A stretch of DNA of 64,000 nt from Actinomycetospora corticicola (GTDB taxonomy: Bacteria > Actinomycetota > Actinomycetes > Mycobacteriales > Pseudonocardiaceae). Under the pieces are notes generated by a model. That model was not told the DNA's origin and made no database searches. It worked only from the letters and a program-made list of their open reading frames with translations. The stretch spans positions 4,278,001 through 4,342,000 of the forward strand of contig NZ_JACCBN010000001.1 in assembly GCF_013409505.1 (NCBI RefSeq). The letters are read 5' to 3'. Below are positions 9,926 through 18,039 of the stretch, one piece after another (the first letter of the stretch is position 1; each line of letters begins with the position of its first letter). A program made the translations under genes and the position numbers.

Positions 9926-9990
9926 ACGCCGAGGTCCACATCAGGCAGCTTCCGGAGCGCCCAGACCTGCCCCAGGTGAACCTCGCGGCA
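9926..9990. repeat. family C repeat, copy 1 (diverged)
   Basis: CGAGGTCCACATCAGGCAG, about 20 bp of variable sequence, then CCTGCCCCAGGTGAACCTCGCG. It is an imperfect inverted repeat (GGCAG with CTGCC, CGAG with CTCG) between the alpha/beta hydrolase start and the DUF2334 stop. It may end DUF2334 transcription. Confidence 0.6.
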
Positions 9991-9994
9991 GCCC

Positions 9995-10699
9995 CTACGC
10001 CGTGGTCGACCAGAACTCCGGGTCGACCGAGCCGTCCGCGGACCGGCGGGTGCGCCGACGCCCGACGGCGTCGACCGCCGCGACCGGCAGCGCACCGTCG
10101 GCGAGGGCGGCGTCGACCGCCGCGAGCAGCGGCTCCGCCGGACGGGACACGTCGACGGTCAGGTGCACGAGCTCGGCCACGGGTTCCGGACGACGGGTGC
10201 GGGTCAGCCGTGACCGCCACCCGGTCGGCACGGACCGGCCGGGCTCGACGACGAGACCGGCGAGACCCGTCGTCGGGACCCCGGCCGCGCCCAGTCGGTG
10301 GACCCCGGCGTCGTCGAGGAGCAGGTCGAGGCCCGCCTCGGCGAGGGCGAGGCGCGTCCCGGGCGAGACCGTCCAGCCGGGGGCGCCGAAGCCGTCGACC
10401 GGGAGGCCGAGCGCCTCGGCCGACCGGGAGGCCCCGGCGAGGCGGAGCCGGGCCTCGAGGACGGGCAGGCGGCGGTAGGGGCGGGCGTCGTCGTGCACCG
10501 ACCGGAAGCCGTGGAGCAGCACCGTGTCGCCCGCGCGGCGGCGGGCGGCGGCGAAGCCGGCGACCTCGGGGTGCGGGCGCGGCCCGACGAGCAGCGTCAG
10601 CGGGACCCGGCGGGCGTCGAGCGCGTCGCACAGGGCGACGGCGGAGCCGAGCGGGGCACCGGGGGCGAGGCCGGTGACGGAGACCAGGAGGCGCTGCAC
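9995..10699 (-). CDS. DUF2334 / polysaccharide-deacetylase-like protein
   Basis: A 234-residue protein that fits the DUF2334 family (a carbohydrate-deacetylase-like barrel). It opens [13 protein letters not shown], then [42 protein letters not shown] and [17 protein letters not shown], matching the order expected for the fold. The metal-binding residues of active deacetylases are only partly evident, so activity is uncertain. Start GTG 10699 has a weak G-rich upstream stretch. It lies downstream of purC on the same strand with a 55-bp gap. Confidence 0.75.
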   Translation of the reverse strand: MQRLLVSVTGLAPGAPLGSAVALCDALDARRVPLTLLVGPRPHPEVAGFAAARRRAGDTVLLHGFRSVHDDARPYRRLPVLEARLRLAGASRSAEALGLPVDGFGAPGWTVSPGTRLALAEAGLDLLLDDAGVHRLGAAGVPTTGLAGLVVEPGRSVPTGWRSRLTRTRRPEPVAELVHLTVDVSRPAEPLLAAVDAALADGALPVAAVDAVGRRRTRRSADGSVDPEFWSTTA

Positions 10700-10754
10700 C
10701 CCACCATCCAGCCGGACCGATGTGCCGAGCAGGTGAACGCCGTGTGCAGACCGC

Positions 10755-11654
10755 TCAAAGAGCCGGGGGCCACTGCTGGCCGGTGATGCGGGTGTAGGCC
10801 TCGATGTAGCGGCCCCGGGTGGCCTCGACGACCTTCTCGGGCAGCGGCGGCGGGGCCTCGCCGGAGTGCCGGTCCCAGCCGGACTCGGGGGCGGTGAGCC
10901 AGTCGCGGACGTACTGCTTGTCGAACGACGACTGGGCGTGCCCGGGCTCGTAGGCGTCGGCGGGCCAGAAGCGCGAGGAATCGGGGGTGAGCACCTCGTC
11001 GCCCAGGACGAGGGCGCCCGAGGCGTCGCGGCCGAACTCCAGCTTGGTGTCGGCGAGGATGATCCCGCGGCTCGCCGCGTAGGCCGACCCGCGGGCGTAG
11101 ACCGCGAGCGTCGCGTCCCGCAGCGCACCGGCCAGCTCGGCCCCGACGAGGTCGGCGACGTAGGAGAACGACACGTTCTCGTCGTGCTCGCCCATCTCGG
11201 CCTTCGTCGCCGGGGTGAAGATCGGGTCCGGGAGCATGGAGGCCTCGGTCAGGCCCTCGGGGAGCTCCACCCCGCACACCGAGCCGGTCGCGCGGTAGTC
11301 GACGGTGCCCGACCCGGCGAGGTAACCCCGCGCCACGCACTCCACCGGCACCATCTCGAGCCGACGCACGAGCAGCGCCCGGCCCCGCACCTCGTCGGGA
11401 ATCCGCTCGTCGCGGGCGGCGAGGAGGTGGTGGGCGACCGGTGGCGACGCCGCGTCGGCACCCCCGAGCAGGCCGAACCAGAACACCGACAGCGCGGTGA
11501 GCACCCGCCCCTTGTCGGGGATGGGCGTCTCCAGCACGTGGTCGAAGGCCGAGATCCGGTCCGACGCGACCAGCAGCAACGTCTCGTCGTCGACCTCGTA
11601 GAGGTCACGGACCTTCCCGGACGCGAGGTGCGGGTAGTCCGCCAGGCTCACCAC
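10755..11654 (-). CDS. purC: SAICAR synthetase PurC
   Basis: Phosphoribosylaminoimidazole-succinocarboxamide synthase: condenses CAIR with aspartate using ATP. It has 299 residues, usual for the actinobacterial form. Motifs are [27 protein letters not shown] (split here by function only), [13 protein letters not shown] and [10 protein letters not shown] with [11 protein letters not shown]. Tandem GTG codons mark the start (11654 or 11651). The -10-like TAGCGT (minus strand, 11668-11663) begins with the TAG stop of purB and ends 8 nt before GTG 11654, so purC probably also has its own leaderless promoter inside the purB end. Confidence 0.97.
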   Translation of the reverse strand: MVSLADYPHLASGKVRDLYEVDDETLLLVASDRISAFDHVLETPIPDKGRVLTALSVFWFGLLGGADAASPPVAHHLLAARDERIPDEVRGRALLVRRLEMVPVECVARGYLAGSGTVDYRATGSVCGVELPEGLTEASMLPDPIFTPATKAEMGEHDENVSFSYVADLVGAELAGALRDATLAVYARGSAYAASRGIILADTKLEFGRDASGALVLGDEVLTPDSSRFWPADAYEPGHAQSSFDKQYVRDWLTAPESGWDRHSGEAPPPLPEKVVEATRGRYIEAYTRITGQQWPPAL

Positions 11655-11665
11655 GGCGGACGACG

Positions 11666-13084
11666 CTAGAGGATGCTGCCCGGGGCGTACGCCGCCGCCT
11701 CGGGGAACTTCGCGACGAGGGCCTCGACCTGCTCGGCGATCGCCGCCACCTGCGCGCCCGCGGCGCCCACGAAGGCGGACGGGTCGGCCACGGCGGTCTG
11801 CAGGTCGGCCTCGGAGACGCCGAGGCGGGAGTCCGCCGCCAGCCGCGCCAGCAGGTCGTTGCCCTCGATCCCCCGCTCGCGCATGTCGAGCGCGACCGCC
11901 CGGGCGTGCTCGCCGACGATCTCGTGCCCGGTCTCGCGGCCGACGCCCGCGCGCACGGCGGCCATGAGCACCGCCGTCGTCGCGAGGAAGGGCAGGTAGC
12001 GGTCGAGCTCGCGGGCGATGACCGCCGGGTAGGCGCCGAACTCGTCGAGCACCGTCAGGAAGGTCTCGAGCAGGCCGTCGATCGCGAAGAACGCGTCGGG
12101 CAGCGCGACGCGGCGGACGACGGAGTCGGAGACGTCGCCCTCGTTCCACTGGTGCCCGGAGAGCTCGGCGACCATCGAGGCGTTGCCGCGCAGCACGATC
12201 GCGAAGCCGTTGATGCGTTCGCACGAGCGGGTGTTCATCTTGTGCGGCATCGCGCTGGAGCCGACCTGACCCGCCTGGAAGCCCTCGGTGACGAGCTCCT
12301 GCCCGGCCATCAGCCGGATCGTGGTGGCGAACGACGACGGCCCGGCGGCCAGCTGGACGAGCGCGGAGAGCACGTCGTGGTCCAGCGAGCGCGGGTAGAT
12401 CTGCCCGACGCTGGTGAGGACCTCGGAGAACCCGAGGTGGTGGGCCACGCGGCGCTCGAGTTCGGCGAGCTTGCCGGCGTCGCCGTCGAGCAGGCCGAGC
12501 ATGTCCTGGGCGGTGCCGACCGGGCCCTTGACCCCGCGCAGCGGGTAGCGGTCGATCAGCTCGGTGACCCGCCGGTGGGCGACGAGGGTCTCGTCGGCGG
12601 CCGAGGCGAAGCGCTTGCCCAGGGTGGTGGCCTGGGCGGCGACGTTGTGGCTGCGTCCGGCCATGACCAGCTCGGAGTACTCGCCGGCGCGGCGGGCGAG
12701 CCGGGCCAGCACCGCGACGGTCTTGTCGGCCACGAGTCGCAGCGAGTCGCGGATCTGGAGCTGCTCGACGTTCTCGGTGAGGTCGCGGCTGGTCATGCCC
12801 TTGTGCACGTGCTGGTGGCCCGCGAGGTCGTCGAACTCCTCGATGCGGGCCTTCACGTCGTGCCGCGTCGTACGCTCGCGGGCGGCGATCGAGTCCAGGT
12901 CGACCGTGTCGATCACCCGGCGGTAGTCGTCGAGCACGCCCTCGGGCACGTCGATCCCGAGGTCACGCTGGGCGGTGAGCACCGCCAGCCAGAGCTCGCG
13001 CTCGAGGACGACCTTGCGCTCGGGCGACCACAGGTCGCGCAGGGCGGGCGAGGCGTAGCGGGCGGCGAGCACGTTCGGGATCAC
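11666..13084 (-). CDS. purB: adenylosuccinate lyase PurB
   Basis: Cleaves SAICAR and adenylosuccinate, acting twice in AMP synthesis. It has 472 residues. The lyase signature [13 protein letters not shown] is present, with [13 protein letters not shown] and [16 protein letters not shown]. The start is GTG 13084, giving [12 protein letters not shown], which aligns with the usual IPNVLA opening; longer readings run into the divergent gene. A -10-like TATCCT (minus strand, 13098-13093) lies 8 nt upstream. It is followed by purC 11 bp downstream. Confidence 0.97.
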   Translation of the reverse strand: MIPNVLAARYASPALRDLWSPERKVVLERELWLAVLTAQRDLGIDVPEGVLDDYRRVIDTVDLDSIAARERTTRHDVKARIEEFDDLAGHQHVHKGMTSRDLTENVEQLQIRDSLRLVADKTVAVLARLARRAGEYSELVMAGRSHNVAAQATTLGKRFASAADETLVAHRRVTELIDRYPLRGVKGPVGTAQDMLGLLDGDAGKLAELERRVAHHLGFSEVLTSVGQIYPRSLDHDVLSALVQLAAGPSSFATTIRLMAGQELVTEGFQAGQVGSSAMPHKMNTRSCERINGFAIVLRGNASMVAELSGHQWNEGDVSDSVVRRVALPDAFFAIDGLLETFLTVLDEFGAYPAVIARELDRYLPFLATTAVLMAAVRAGVGRETGHEIVGEHARAVALDMRERGIEGNDLLARLAADSRLGVSEADLQTAVADPSAFVGAAGAQVAAIAEQVEALVAKFPEAAAYAPGSIL

Positions 13085-13103
13085 GATGATTGAGGATAGA
13101 TAC
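13085..13103. promoter_or_regulatory. 19-bp divergent spacer: purB -10 overlapping ltaE Shine-Dalgarno
   Basis: Between GTG 13084 (purB, minus) and GTG 13104 (ltaE, plus) lie 19 bp. On the minus strand they contain TATCCT, 8 nt from the purB start. On the plus strand the same bases read GAGGA, 7-8 nt before ltaE GTG. The ltaE promoter must therefore lie within the purB coding region. The alternative ltaE start ATG 13086 would leave only 1 bp between genes. Confidence 0.6.
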
Positions 13104-14117
13104 GTGCTCGACCTGCGCTCCGACACCGTGACCAAGCCGTCGCCCGCGATGCGGGAGGCCATGGCGACCGCCGACGTCGGGGACGACGTGCTCGACGGCG
13201 ACCCCACCCTCGCCGCGCTGCAGGACCGGGTCGCCGCGCTGCTCGGCGTCGAGGCCGCCCTGTGGACCCCCACCGGCTGCATGGCCAACACGATCGCGCT
13301 GATGTGGCACCTCGAGCGCGGGGACCGGTTCCTCGCCCCGGTCGGGGCGCACGTGCTCGAGGCCGAGCTCGGCACGTCGGCCTGGCTCGCGGGCGGTCTG
13401 CCCTCGCCGCTGCCGTGGTCGGCAGGCCCCGGCCGCCCCGATCCGCAGGAGGTCATCACGACGGCGGGTCACGCGGGCCCGTACTTCGGCCTGCGGTCCC
13501 GGCTCTTGTGCCTGGAGAACACCCACAACGCGGCGGGCGGGGCGGTGACGCCGGTCGGCGAGCACGTCGCGCTGGTCGAGGCCGCGCGGTCGGCGGGGCT
13601 GCGCATCCACCTCGACGGGGCGCGGCTCTGGCACGCGGCCGTCGCGCTCGACGTGGCGCCGTCGACGCTGGTCGCCGGGGTCGACACGGTCAGCGTGTGC
13701 CTCTCGAAGGGGCTCGGGGCGCCGATGGGGTCGGTGGTCGGCGGCTCCGCCGAGTTCGTGTCGGCGGCCTGGCGGCTGCGCAAGATGCTCGGCGGTGGGA
13801 TCCGGCAGGGCGGGGTGGTCGGGGCGGCGGGCCTCGTCGCGCTGGACCAGCGGGAGGCGCTGGCCGACGACCACGCCCACGCGGCCCGCCTGGCCGACGG
13901 ACTCCGCGAGCAGGGCTGGCCGGTCTCGACGCCGGACACCAACATCGTCCTCGTGACGACGGCCGAGCCCGGACCCGTCGTCGGGAAGCTGGCGGACGCG
14001 GGCGTGGCGGCAGTGCCGTTCGGGCCCGGCGTGCGGTTCGTGACCCACCGGGACGTCTCGCGGGCCGACGTGGAGACGGTGCTCGAACGGACGGCGGCAC
14101 TGCCGGTCCCGGCCTGA
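13104..14117 (+). CDS. ltaE: low-specificity L-threonine aldolase (PLP, GntG family)
   Basis: A fold type I PLP enzyme that splits threonine or allo-threonine to glycine and acetaldehyde. It begins [20 protein letters not shown], the family opening, and carries [34 protein letters not shown] and the PLP lysine in [15 protein letters not shown]. Its 337 residues are the usual length. I chose GTG 13104 because a GAGGA ribosome site precedes it; ATG 13086 would add six residues. It converges on the TetR gene with a family A repeat between. Confidence 0.92.
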   Translation: MLDLRSDTVTKPSPAMREAMATADVGDDVLDGDPTLAALQDRVAALLGVEAALWTPTGCMANTIALMWHLERGDRFLAPVGAHVLEAELGTSAWLAGGLPSPLPWSAGPGRPDPQEVITTAGHAGPYFGLRSRLLCLENTHNAAGGAVTPVGEHVALVEAARSAGLRIHLDGARLWHAAVALDVAPSTLVAGVDTVSVCLSKGLGAPMGSVVGGSAEFVSAAWRLRKMLGGGIRQGGVVGAAGLVALDQREALADDHAHAARLADGLREQGWPVSTPDTNIVLVTTAEPGPVVGKLADAGVAAVPFGPGVRFVTHRDVSRADVETVLERTAALPVPA

Positions 14118-14130
14118 CGGCCCTCCCTCT

Positions 14131-14178
14131 CCTGGCAGCGACGCGTCGTCGCTGTCGTCCAGTGGCAGGAGAGCCACA
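14131..14178. repeat. family A repeat, copy 2 (diverged)
   Basis: TGGCAGCGACGCGTCGTCGCTG followed by TCGTCCAGTGGCAGGAGAGCCACA, the one-armed form of the family A element, between the convergent ltaE and TetR stops. Confidence 0.7.
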
Positions 14179-14181
14179 TCC

Positions 14182-14730
14182 TCAGCCGGCCCGGAGCCGC
14201 TCCTCGGCGAGCCGGCGGGCACGTCCCGCCGGCTCGGGATCCAGGCCGAGGGCGAGCGCACTCAACGCACCCTCGTGCAGGAGGAGCAGGTCGGCGGTGA
14301 GGTCGGCGGCGTCGGCGACCCCGGTCTCGGCGACGAGGGCGCGGAGCCGGTCGGCCACCGCCCGCTTGTGGCGTAGGGCCGCGGCCCGGCCGGGGCGCTC
14401 GTCGTCGAGCTGGGTCACGGCGGCGACGTCGGCGCAGCCGTTCCGGTTCGACCCCGCCCAGGTCGCGAAGGCATCGAAGAGCGCGAGCACGCGCTCGACC
14501 GGGTCGGTGCGGGCGGCGACGAGCTCCTCCCAGCGCTCCTCGAAGCGGGCCTGGCGGGCGTCGAGGTAGGCGGTGACCAGGCCGTCCTTGCCGCCGAAGT
14601 TGTTGTAGAGCGACCCGATGGCGACCCCGGCCCGGGCGATGACCGCGTCGACGCCCGTCGCCGCGATGCCGTGGGCGTAGAAGAGCTCGTCGGCGGCCGT
14701 GAGCAGACGGTTGCGGGCGTTCGTCGGCAT
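14182..14730 (-). CDS. TetR-family transcriptional regulator
   Basis: A 182-residue repressor-type regulator. The N-terminal helix-turn-helix covers about residues 5-50 (NRLLTAADELFYAHGI, then GVAIGSLYNNFGGKDGLV). The remainder is an all-helical ligand/dimerisation domain. It diverges from an MFS exporter. Two AGCGATCGTT sites in the shared intergenic region, one just 2 nt before this gene's ATG, are probable operators, so autoregulation plus control of the exporter is the expected circuit. The ligand is unknown. Confidence 0.92.
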   Translation of the reverse strand: MPTNARNRLLTAADELFYAHGIAATGVDAVIARAGVAIGSLYNNFGGKDGLVTAYLDARQARFEERWEELVAARTDPVERVLALFDAFATWAGSNRNGCADVAAVTQLDDERPGRAAALRHKRAVADRLRALVAETGVADAADLTADLLLLHEGALSALALGLDPEPAGRARRLAEERLRAG

Positions 14731-14732
14731 GG

Positions 14733-14742
14733 AGCGATCGTT
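14733..14742. promoter_or_regulatory. putative TetR operator 1
   Basis: AGCGATCGTT, a near-palindrome around CGATCG, immediately upstream of the TetR ATG (14730). The same 10-mer recurs at 14780-14789. Binding here would block the repressor's own translation or transcription start. Confidence 0.6.
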
Positions 14743-14779
14743 TCATTTTCTCCCGCGATGGGGAACACTCGCGTACTGA

Positions 14780-14796
14780 AGCGATCGTTCTACTCT
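14780..14796 (+). promoter_or_regulatory. putative TetR operator 2 and MFS -10 box
   Basis: Second AGCGATCGTT (14780-14789) directly abutting TACTCT (14791-14796), a good TANNNT -10 for the MFS gene at 14809. A repressor on this site would occlude RNA polymerase. Confidence 0.6.
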
Positions 14797-14808
14797 GGGA
14801 GCCGCGTC

Positions 14809-15963
14809 ATGACCGTCGACCACGCCGACGCCCGCGTCACCACGCCCGTGCCCTGGTCGATGGTCGGGGCCGGCGCCGCCCTGATCGGGACGTCCTACGG
14901 GTTGGCTCGCTTCGCCTACGGGCTGTTCGCGCCCGACCTGCAGCGCGCGTTCGCCTTCGGCCCGGCGCTGTCGGGCGTCATCAGCGCCGGCAGCTACGTC
15001 GGCTACTGCGTGGCGATCGTGGTGGCCCTCGTGGTCACCGACCGGGTCGGGGCGCGCCGCACGGCCGTCGCCGCCGGGGTGGTCGCCACCGTGGGCACGG
15101 CGACCGTGGCGTTGGCGCCCACCACCGCCGTCCTGGCCGCCGGCATCCTCGTCGCGGGGTCCAGCACCGGGTTGGCGTCACCGCCGCTCGCGGTCGCCGT
15201 CGCCCACCGGATCGCCGGGACGGCCCGCGACCGGGCGCAAACGGTCGTCAACGCCGGGACCGGGCTCGGTGTGCTCGTGTCGGGTCCGGTCGCCCTGGTG
15301 CTCGTCGGGCAGTGGCGTCTCGCCTGGGGACTGTTCGCGGTGATCGCTGCGGCGGTGACGGTGTGGGTGGCGCGGACCGTGCCGGCCGCCAGGAGCGGCG
15401 CGGAAGGGTCCGCCGAGCGGGGCGTGCGCCCCGGCACCGCGCGCCTGGTACTCGCCGCGGGAGGACTCGGCGTCGCGAGCATCGCCGTGTGGACCTTCGG
15501 GCGCGACCTGCTCACCGCCGCCGGGTGGTCCTCGGCGGGCTCGACGACGCTGTGGGTCGTGCTCGGCGCCGCGGGGTTCCTCGGTGCTCTCGGGGGTGAC
15601 CTCGCGACCCGGTTCGGGGCGGCGCGCTCCTGGACGGTGGTCGTCCTCGTGTTCGCCGGGTCGACGCTGCTGATCGCGCTCGCGCCCGGGGCGCCGGGGG
15701 CCGTCCTGGTGGCCGCGGCGGGGTTCGGCGCCGCCTACGTGTGCCTGACCGGTCTCCTGCTGCTCTGGGCCACCCGCCTCTACCCGGACCGCTCCTCCTT
15801 CGGGGTCGGCCTCGCGTTCCTCGTGATCGCGCTGGGCCAGGCCGTGGGCGCGCCCGCCGTGGGGGCGTTGGTCGGCGGGTTCGGGGCGGTGACCGCGTTC
15901 GTCGTGTGCGCCGGGGTGGGGCTCGTGGTCGCCGCGGTGCGGCCGCCGTCCCCCGCTCCGTGA
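14809..15963 (+). CDS. MFS transporter, YbfB/YjiJ-like
   Basis: A 384-residue major facilitator transporter in the cytoplasmic membrane with about 12 hydrophobic helices. The N-terminus has the YbfB-like GTSYGLARFAYGLFAPDL, and loop 2-3 has VVTDRVGARRTAV (the MFS A-like motif). Related to the YbfB/YjiJ group of putative exporters; the substrate is unknown. It is controlled, by position, by the divergent TetR gene. ATG 14809 follows TACTCT by 12 nt, so the 5' leader must be very short. Its TGA stop opens a family A repeat. Confidence 0.9.
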   Translation: MTVDHADARVTTPVPWSMVGAGAALIGTSYGLARFAYGLFAPDLQRAFAFGPALSGVISAGSYVGYCVAIVVALVVTDRVGARRTAVAAGVVATVGTATVALAPTTAVLAAGILVAGSSTGLASPPLAVAVAHRIAGTARDRAQTVVNAGTGLGVLVSGPVALVLVGQWRLAWGLFAVIAAAVTVWVARTVPAARSGAEGSAERGVRPGTARLVLAAGGLGVASIAVWTFGRDLLTAAGWSSAGSTTLWVVLGAAGFLGALGGDLATRFGAARSWTVVVLVFAGSTLLIALAPGAPGAVLVAAAGFGAAYVCLTGLLLLWATRLYPDRSSFGVGLAFLVIALGQAVGAPAVGALVGGFGAVTAFVVCAGVGLVVAAVRPPSPAP

Positions 15964-16006
15964 CAGGAAAGCGTCGTTGCTGTCATCCAGTGGCAGGAAG
16001 GCCACG
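15961..16006. repeat. family A repeat, copy 3
   Basis: TGACAGGAAAGCGTCGTTGC, then TGTCATCCAGTGGCAGGAAGGCCAC. It begins within the MFS stop codon and lies between convergent MFS and K+ channel genes. Confidence 0.75.
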
Positions 16007-16016
16007 TCGTCGGAGG

Positions 16017-16826
16017 TCAGTCCGACGGTGTGGCTCTCCTGGCGTCCAGTGCCGGCAGTGACGCATTGCCGGCACCGGAGATGCCCTCCAACGCGTCCAA
16101 GCGGGCGCGGACGGCCCGGAGCTCGACGAGCAGCAGCTCGGTGTCCGAGGGCTCACCGGGATGGAGGGCGTCGGAGGCGTCCCGGGCGCCGATCTGCTCC
16201 AGGAACCACGTCGCGATCGCCGCGGTCACGGTGCCCAGGATCGCGATCCCGCCGAGCATCAGCCCGGCCGCGACGAGGCGCCCCTCGGTCGTGACGGGGT
16301 AGCGGTCGCCGTAGCCGACCGTGGTGATCGTCGTCAGCACCCACCAGGCGGCCTCGCCGAAGCTGGTGATCGTCGCGTCCGGGGCGTCCCGCTCGGCCTC
16401 GTACGCCGCGAGCGCCGCGACGAACCCGACCAGCGACGTCGACACCGTGAGGTAGGCCGCCACCCGGCCGCGGAAGTCGTCCCGCAGCACGCGCGCCAGC
16501 GAGGTCACGACCCCGACCAGCCGCAGCAGACGCAGGAACCGGAAGAACGGCGCCACGATCACGAGCAGGTCGAACGGGTGGTGGAGCACGAACCGCCACT
16601 TGCGGCGGGCCAGCACCACCCGGCCGACGAAGTCGATCGCGAAGCCGGCCCAGATCACCCACAGCACGTCGTCGAGGACCCGCCAGCCCGGATCCGTGAC
16701 CCGGAAGGCGAGCACCTGGACCGCGTAGACGGCGAGGTAGACGACCCCGGCCGTCGTCAGGGGCAGGTCGGCCCGCCGCTCCCACGCCTGGACCCGGGGC
16801 TCGTCACGGTCGGTCTCCACCGGCAT
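16017..16826 (-). CDS. voltage-gated-type potassium channel
   Basis: A 269-residue six-helix channel subunit. Helices run from about residue 25 to 215; the S4-like segment carries regularly spaced arginines (FFRFLRLLRLVGVVTSLARVLR). The pore helix precedes the selectivity filter TTVGYGD near residue 185. The C-terminal tail is soluble, with a short coil (LLLVELRAVRARLDALEG), and lacks an RCK/TrkA-N domain. It should conduct K+ across the cytoplasmic membrane. A -10-like TACGCT (minus strand, 16838-16833) lies 6 nt before the ATG. Confidence 0.92.
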   Translation of the reverse strand: MPVETDRDEPRVQAWERRADLPLTTAGVVYLAVYAVQVLAFRVTDPGWRVLDDVLWVIWAGFAIDFVGRVVLARRKWRFVLHHPFDLLVIVAPFFRFLRLLRLVGVVTSLARVLRDDFRGRVAAYLTVSTSLVGFVAALAAYEAERDAPDATITSFGEAAWWVLTTITTVGYGDRYPVTTEGRLVAAGLMLGGIAILGTVTAAIATWFLEQIGARDASDALHPGEPSDTELLLVELRAVRARLDALEGISGAGNASLPALDARRATPSD

Positions 16827-16857
16827 CGCCGCAGCGTAGGCCCGGCGACAGGAATGT

Positions 16858-18033
16858 CTACAGCGTCGGGATCCAGCGGCCGAGCCGGTCGAGCGCTTCC
16901 CGGACGTCGTCGGTCGCGCCGGCGAAGGAGAAGCGGATCCAGGTGTGGCCGTCGACGGGGTCGAAGTCGATGCCCGGCGCCACCGCGACGCCGGTCTCGG
17001 CGAGGATGCGCTGCCCGAAGGGGAGGGTGTCGTCGGTGAGGTGGCCGATGTCGGCGTAGACGTAGAACGCGCCGTCGGCGGGGGCGAGCCGGGTGATGCC
17101 GATCTGCGGCAGGCCCTCGAGCAGCAGCTGGCGGTTGATCGCGTAGCGCCCGACGTGCGCGTCGGCCTCGGCGTAGGCCGCGTCGGTGAAGGCGTGCAGC
17201 GCGGCCATCTGCGCGGGGACGGGGGCGCAGACGGTGAAGTTGCCGGAGATGACGTCCACGGCCCGGCGCAGCCGCTCGGGCACGAGCAGCCAGCCGAGGC
17301 GCCACCCGGTCATCGACCAGTACTTCGAGAAGCTGGTGACGACGACGGCCTCGTGGCTGGTGCTCCACGCCGAGGCCGTCGCGGGGCCGGTCTCGTACTC
17401 GATGCCGTGGTAGATCTCGTCGCTGATCAGCTGCGTGCCGTGCTCGTCGCACCAACGGGCCAGGGCCGCGAGCTCGTCGGGCTCGATGACCGAGCCGGTC
17501 GGGTTGGCGGGGCTCGCGACGATCAGCCCCGCGGGCGGCTCGGGCAGCGCCTCGAGCATCGCGACGCTGGGCTGGAAGCGGGTCTCGGGCCCGCACGCGA
17601 GCTCGACGACGTCGCAGCCCAGGCTCGCGAGGATGTTGCGGTAGCAGGGGTAGCCGGGCCGGGCGAGGACGACGGTGTCCCCGGCGTCGAACGCGGCCAT
17701 GAAGCTGAGCAGGAACCCGCCCGAGCCGCCGGTGGTGACGACGACGTCGTCGGCGGTGACCTGCTCGTCGCCGTAGCGGCTGCGGTGGTGCGCGGCGATG
17801 GCCTCGCGCAGCTCGGTGACGCCGAGCGAGCCGGAGTAGCCGAGGACCTGCGTCGCGAGCGCGTCGGTGGCGGCCTGCCGGACGTCGACCGGCGCCGGGG
17901 TCGACGGCTGGCCCGCCGAGAGGTTGACCAGGTCGCCGTGGGTGCGCGCCCTGATCGCGGCCGCCGCCCAGACGTCCATGACGTGGAACGGCGGGACCTG
18001 GGCCCGGGTCGAGGGGCGGCGCATCGTGGTCAC
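16858..18033 (-). CDS. class I/II pyridoxal phosphate aminotransferase
   Basis: A 391-residue fold type I aminotransferase. Motifs are VNLSAGQPSTPAP, TTGGSGGFLLSF (PLP phosphate binding), SPANPTGSVIEPDEL, SDEIYHGIEY and the PLP lysine in SFSKYWSMTGWRLGW; the C-terminus has WIRFSFAG. It resembles aspartate/aromatic-type transaminases; the substrate pair cannot be told. Start GTG 18033. It lies between the K+ channel and the WXG-transglycosylase gene on the same strand, with no evident functional link. Confidence 0.93.
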   Translation of the reverse strand: MTTMRRPSTRAQVPPFHVMDVWAAAAIRARTHGDLVNLSAGQPSTPAPVDVRQAATDALATQVLGYSGSLGVTELREAIAAHHRSRYGDEQVTADDVVVTTGGSGGFLLSFMAAFDAGDTVVLARPGYPCYRNILASLGCDVVELACGPETRFQPSVAMLEALPEPPAGLIVASPANPTGSVIEPDELAALARWCDEHGTQLISDEIYHGIEYETGPATASAWSTSHEAVVVTSFSKYWSMTGWRLGWLLVPERLRRAVDVISGNFTVCAPVPAQMAALHAFTDAAYAEADAHVGRYAINRQLLLEGLPQIGITRLAPADGAFYVYADIGHLTDDTLPFGQRILAETGVAVAPGIDFDPVDGHTWIRFSFAGATDDVREALDRLGRWIPTL

Positions 18034-18039
18034 GCCCCA

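Noticed and set aside
7266-10631. One 1121-codon minus frame joining purQ to DUF2334 territory
   Set aside because: Accidental open frame; purQ ends with its own GTG at 7943 and other genes occupy the remainder.
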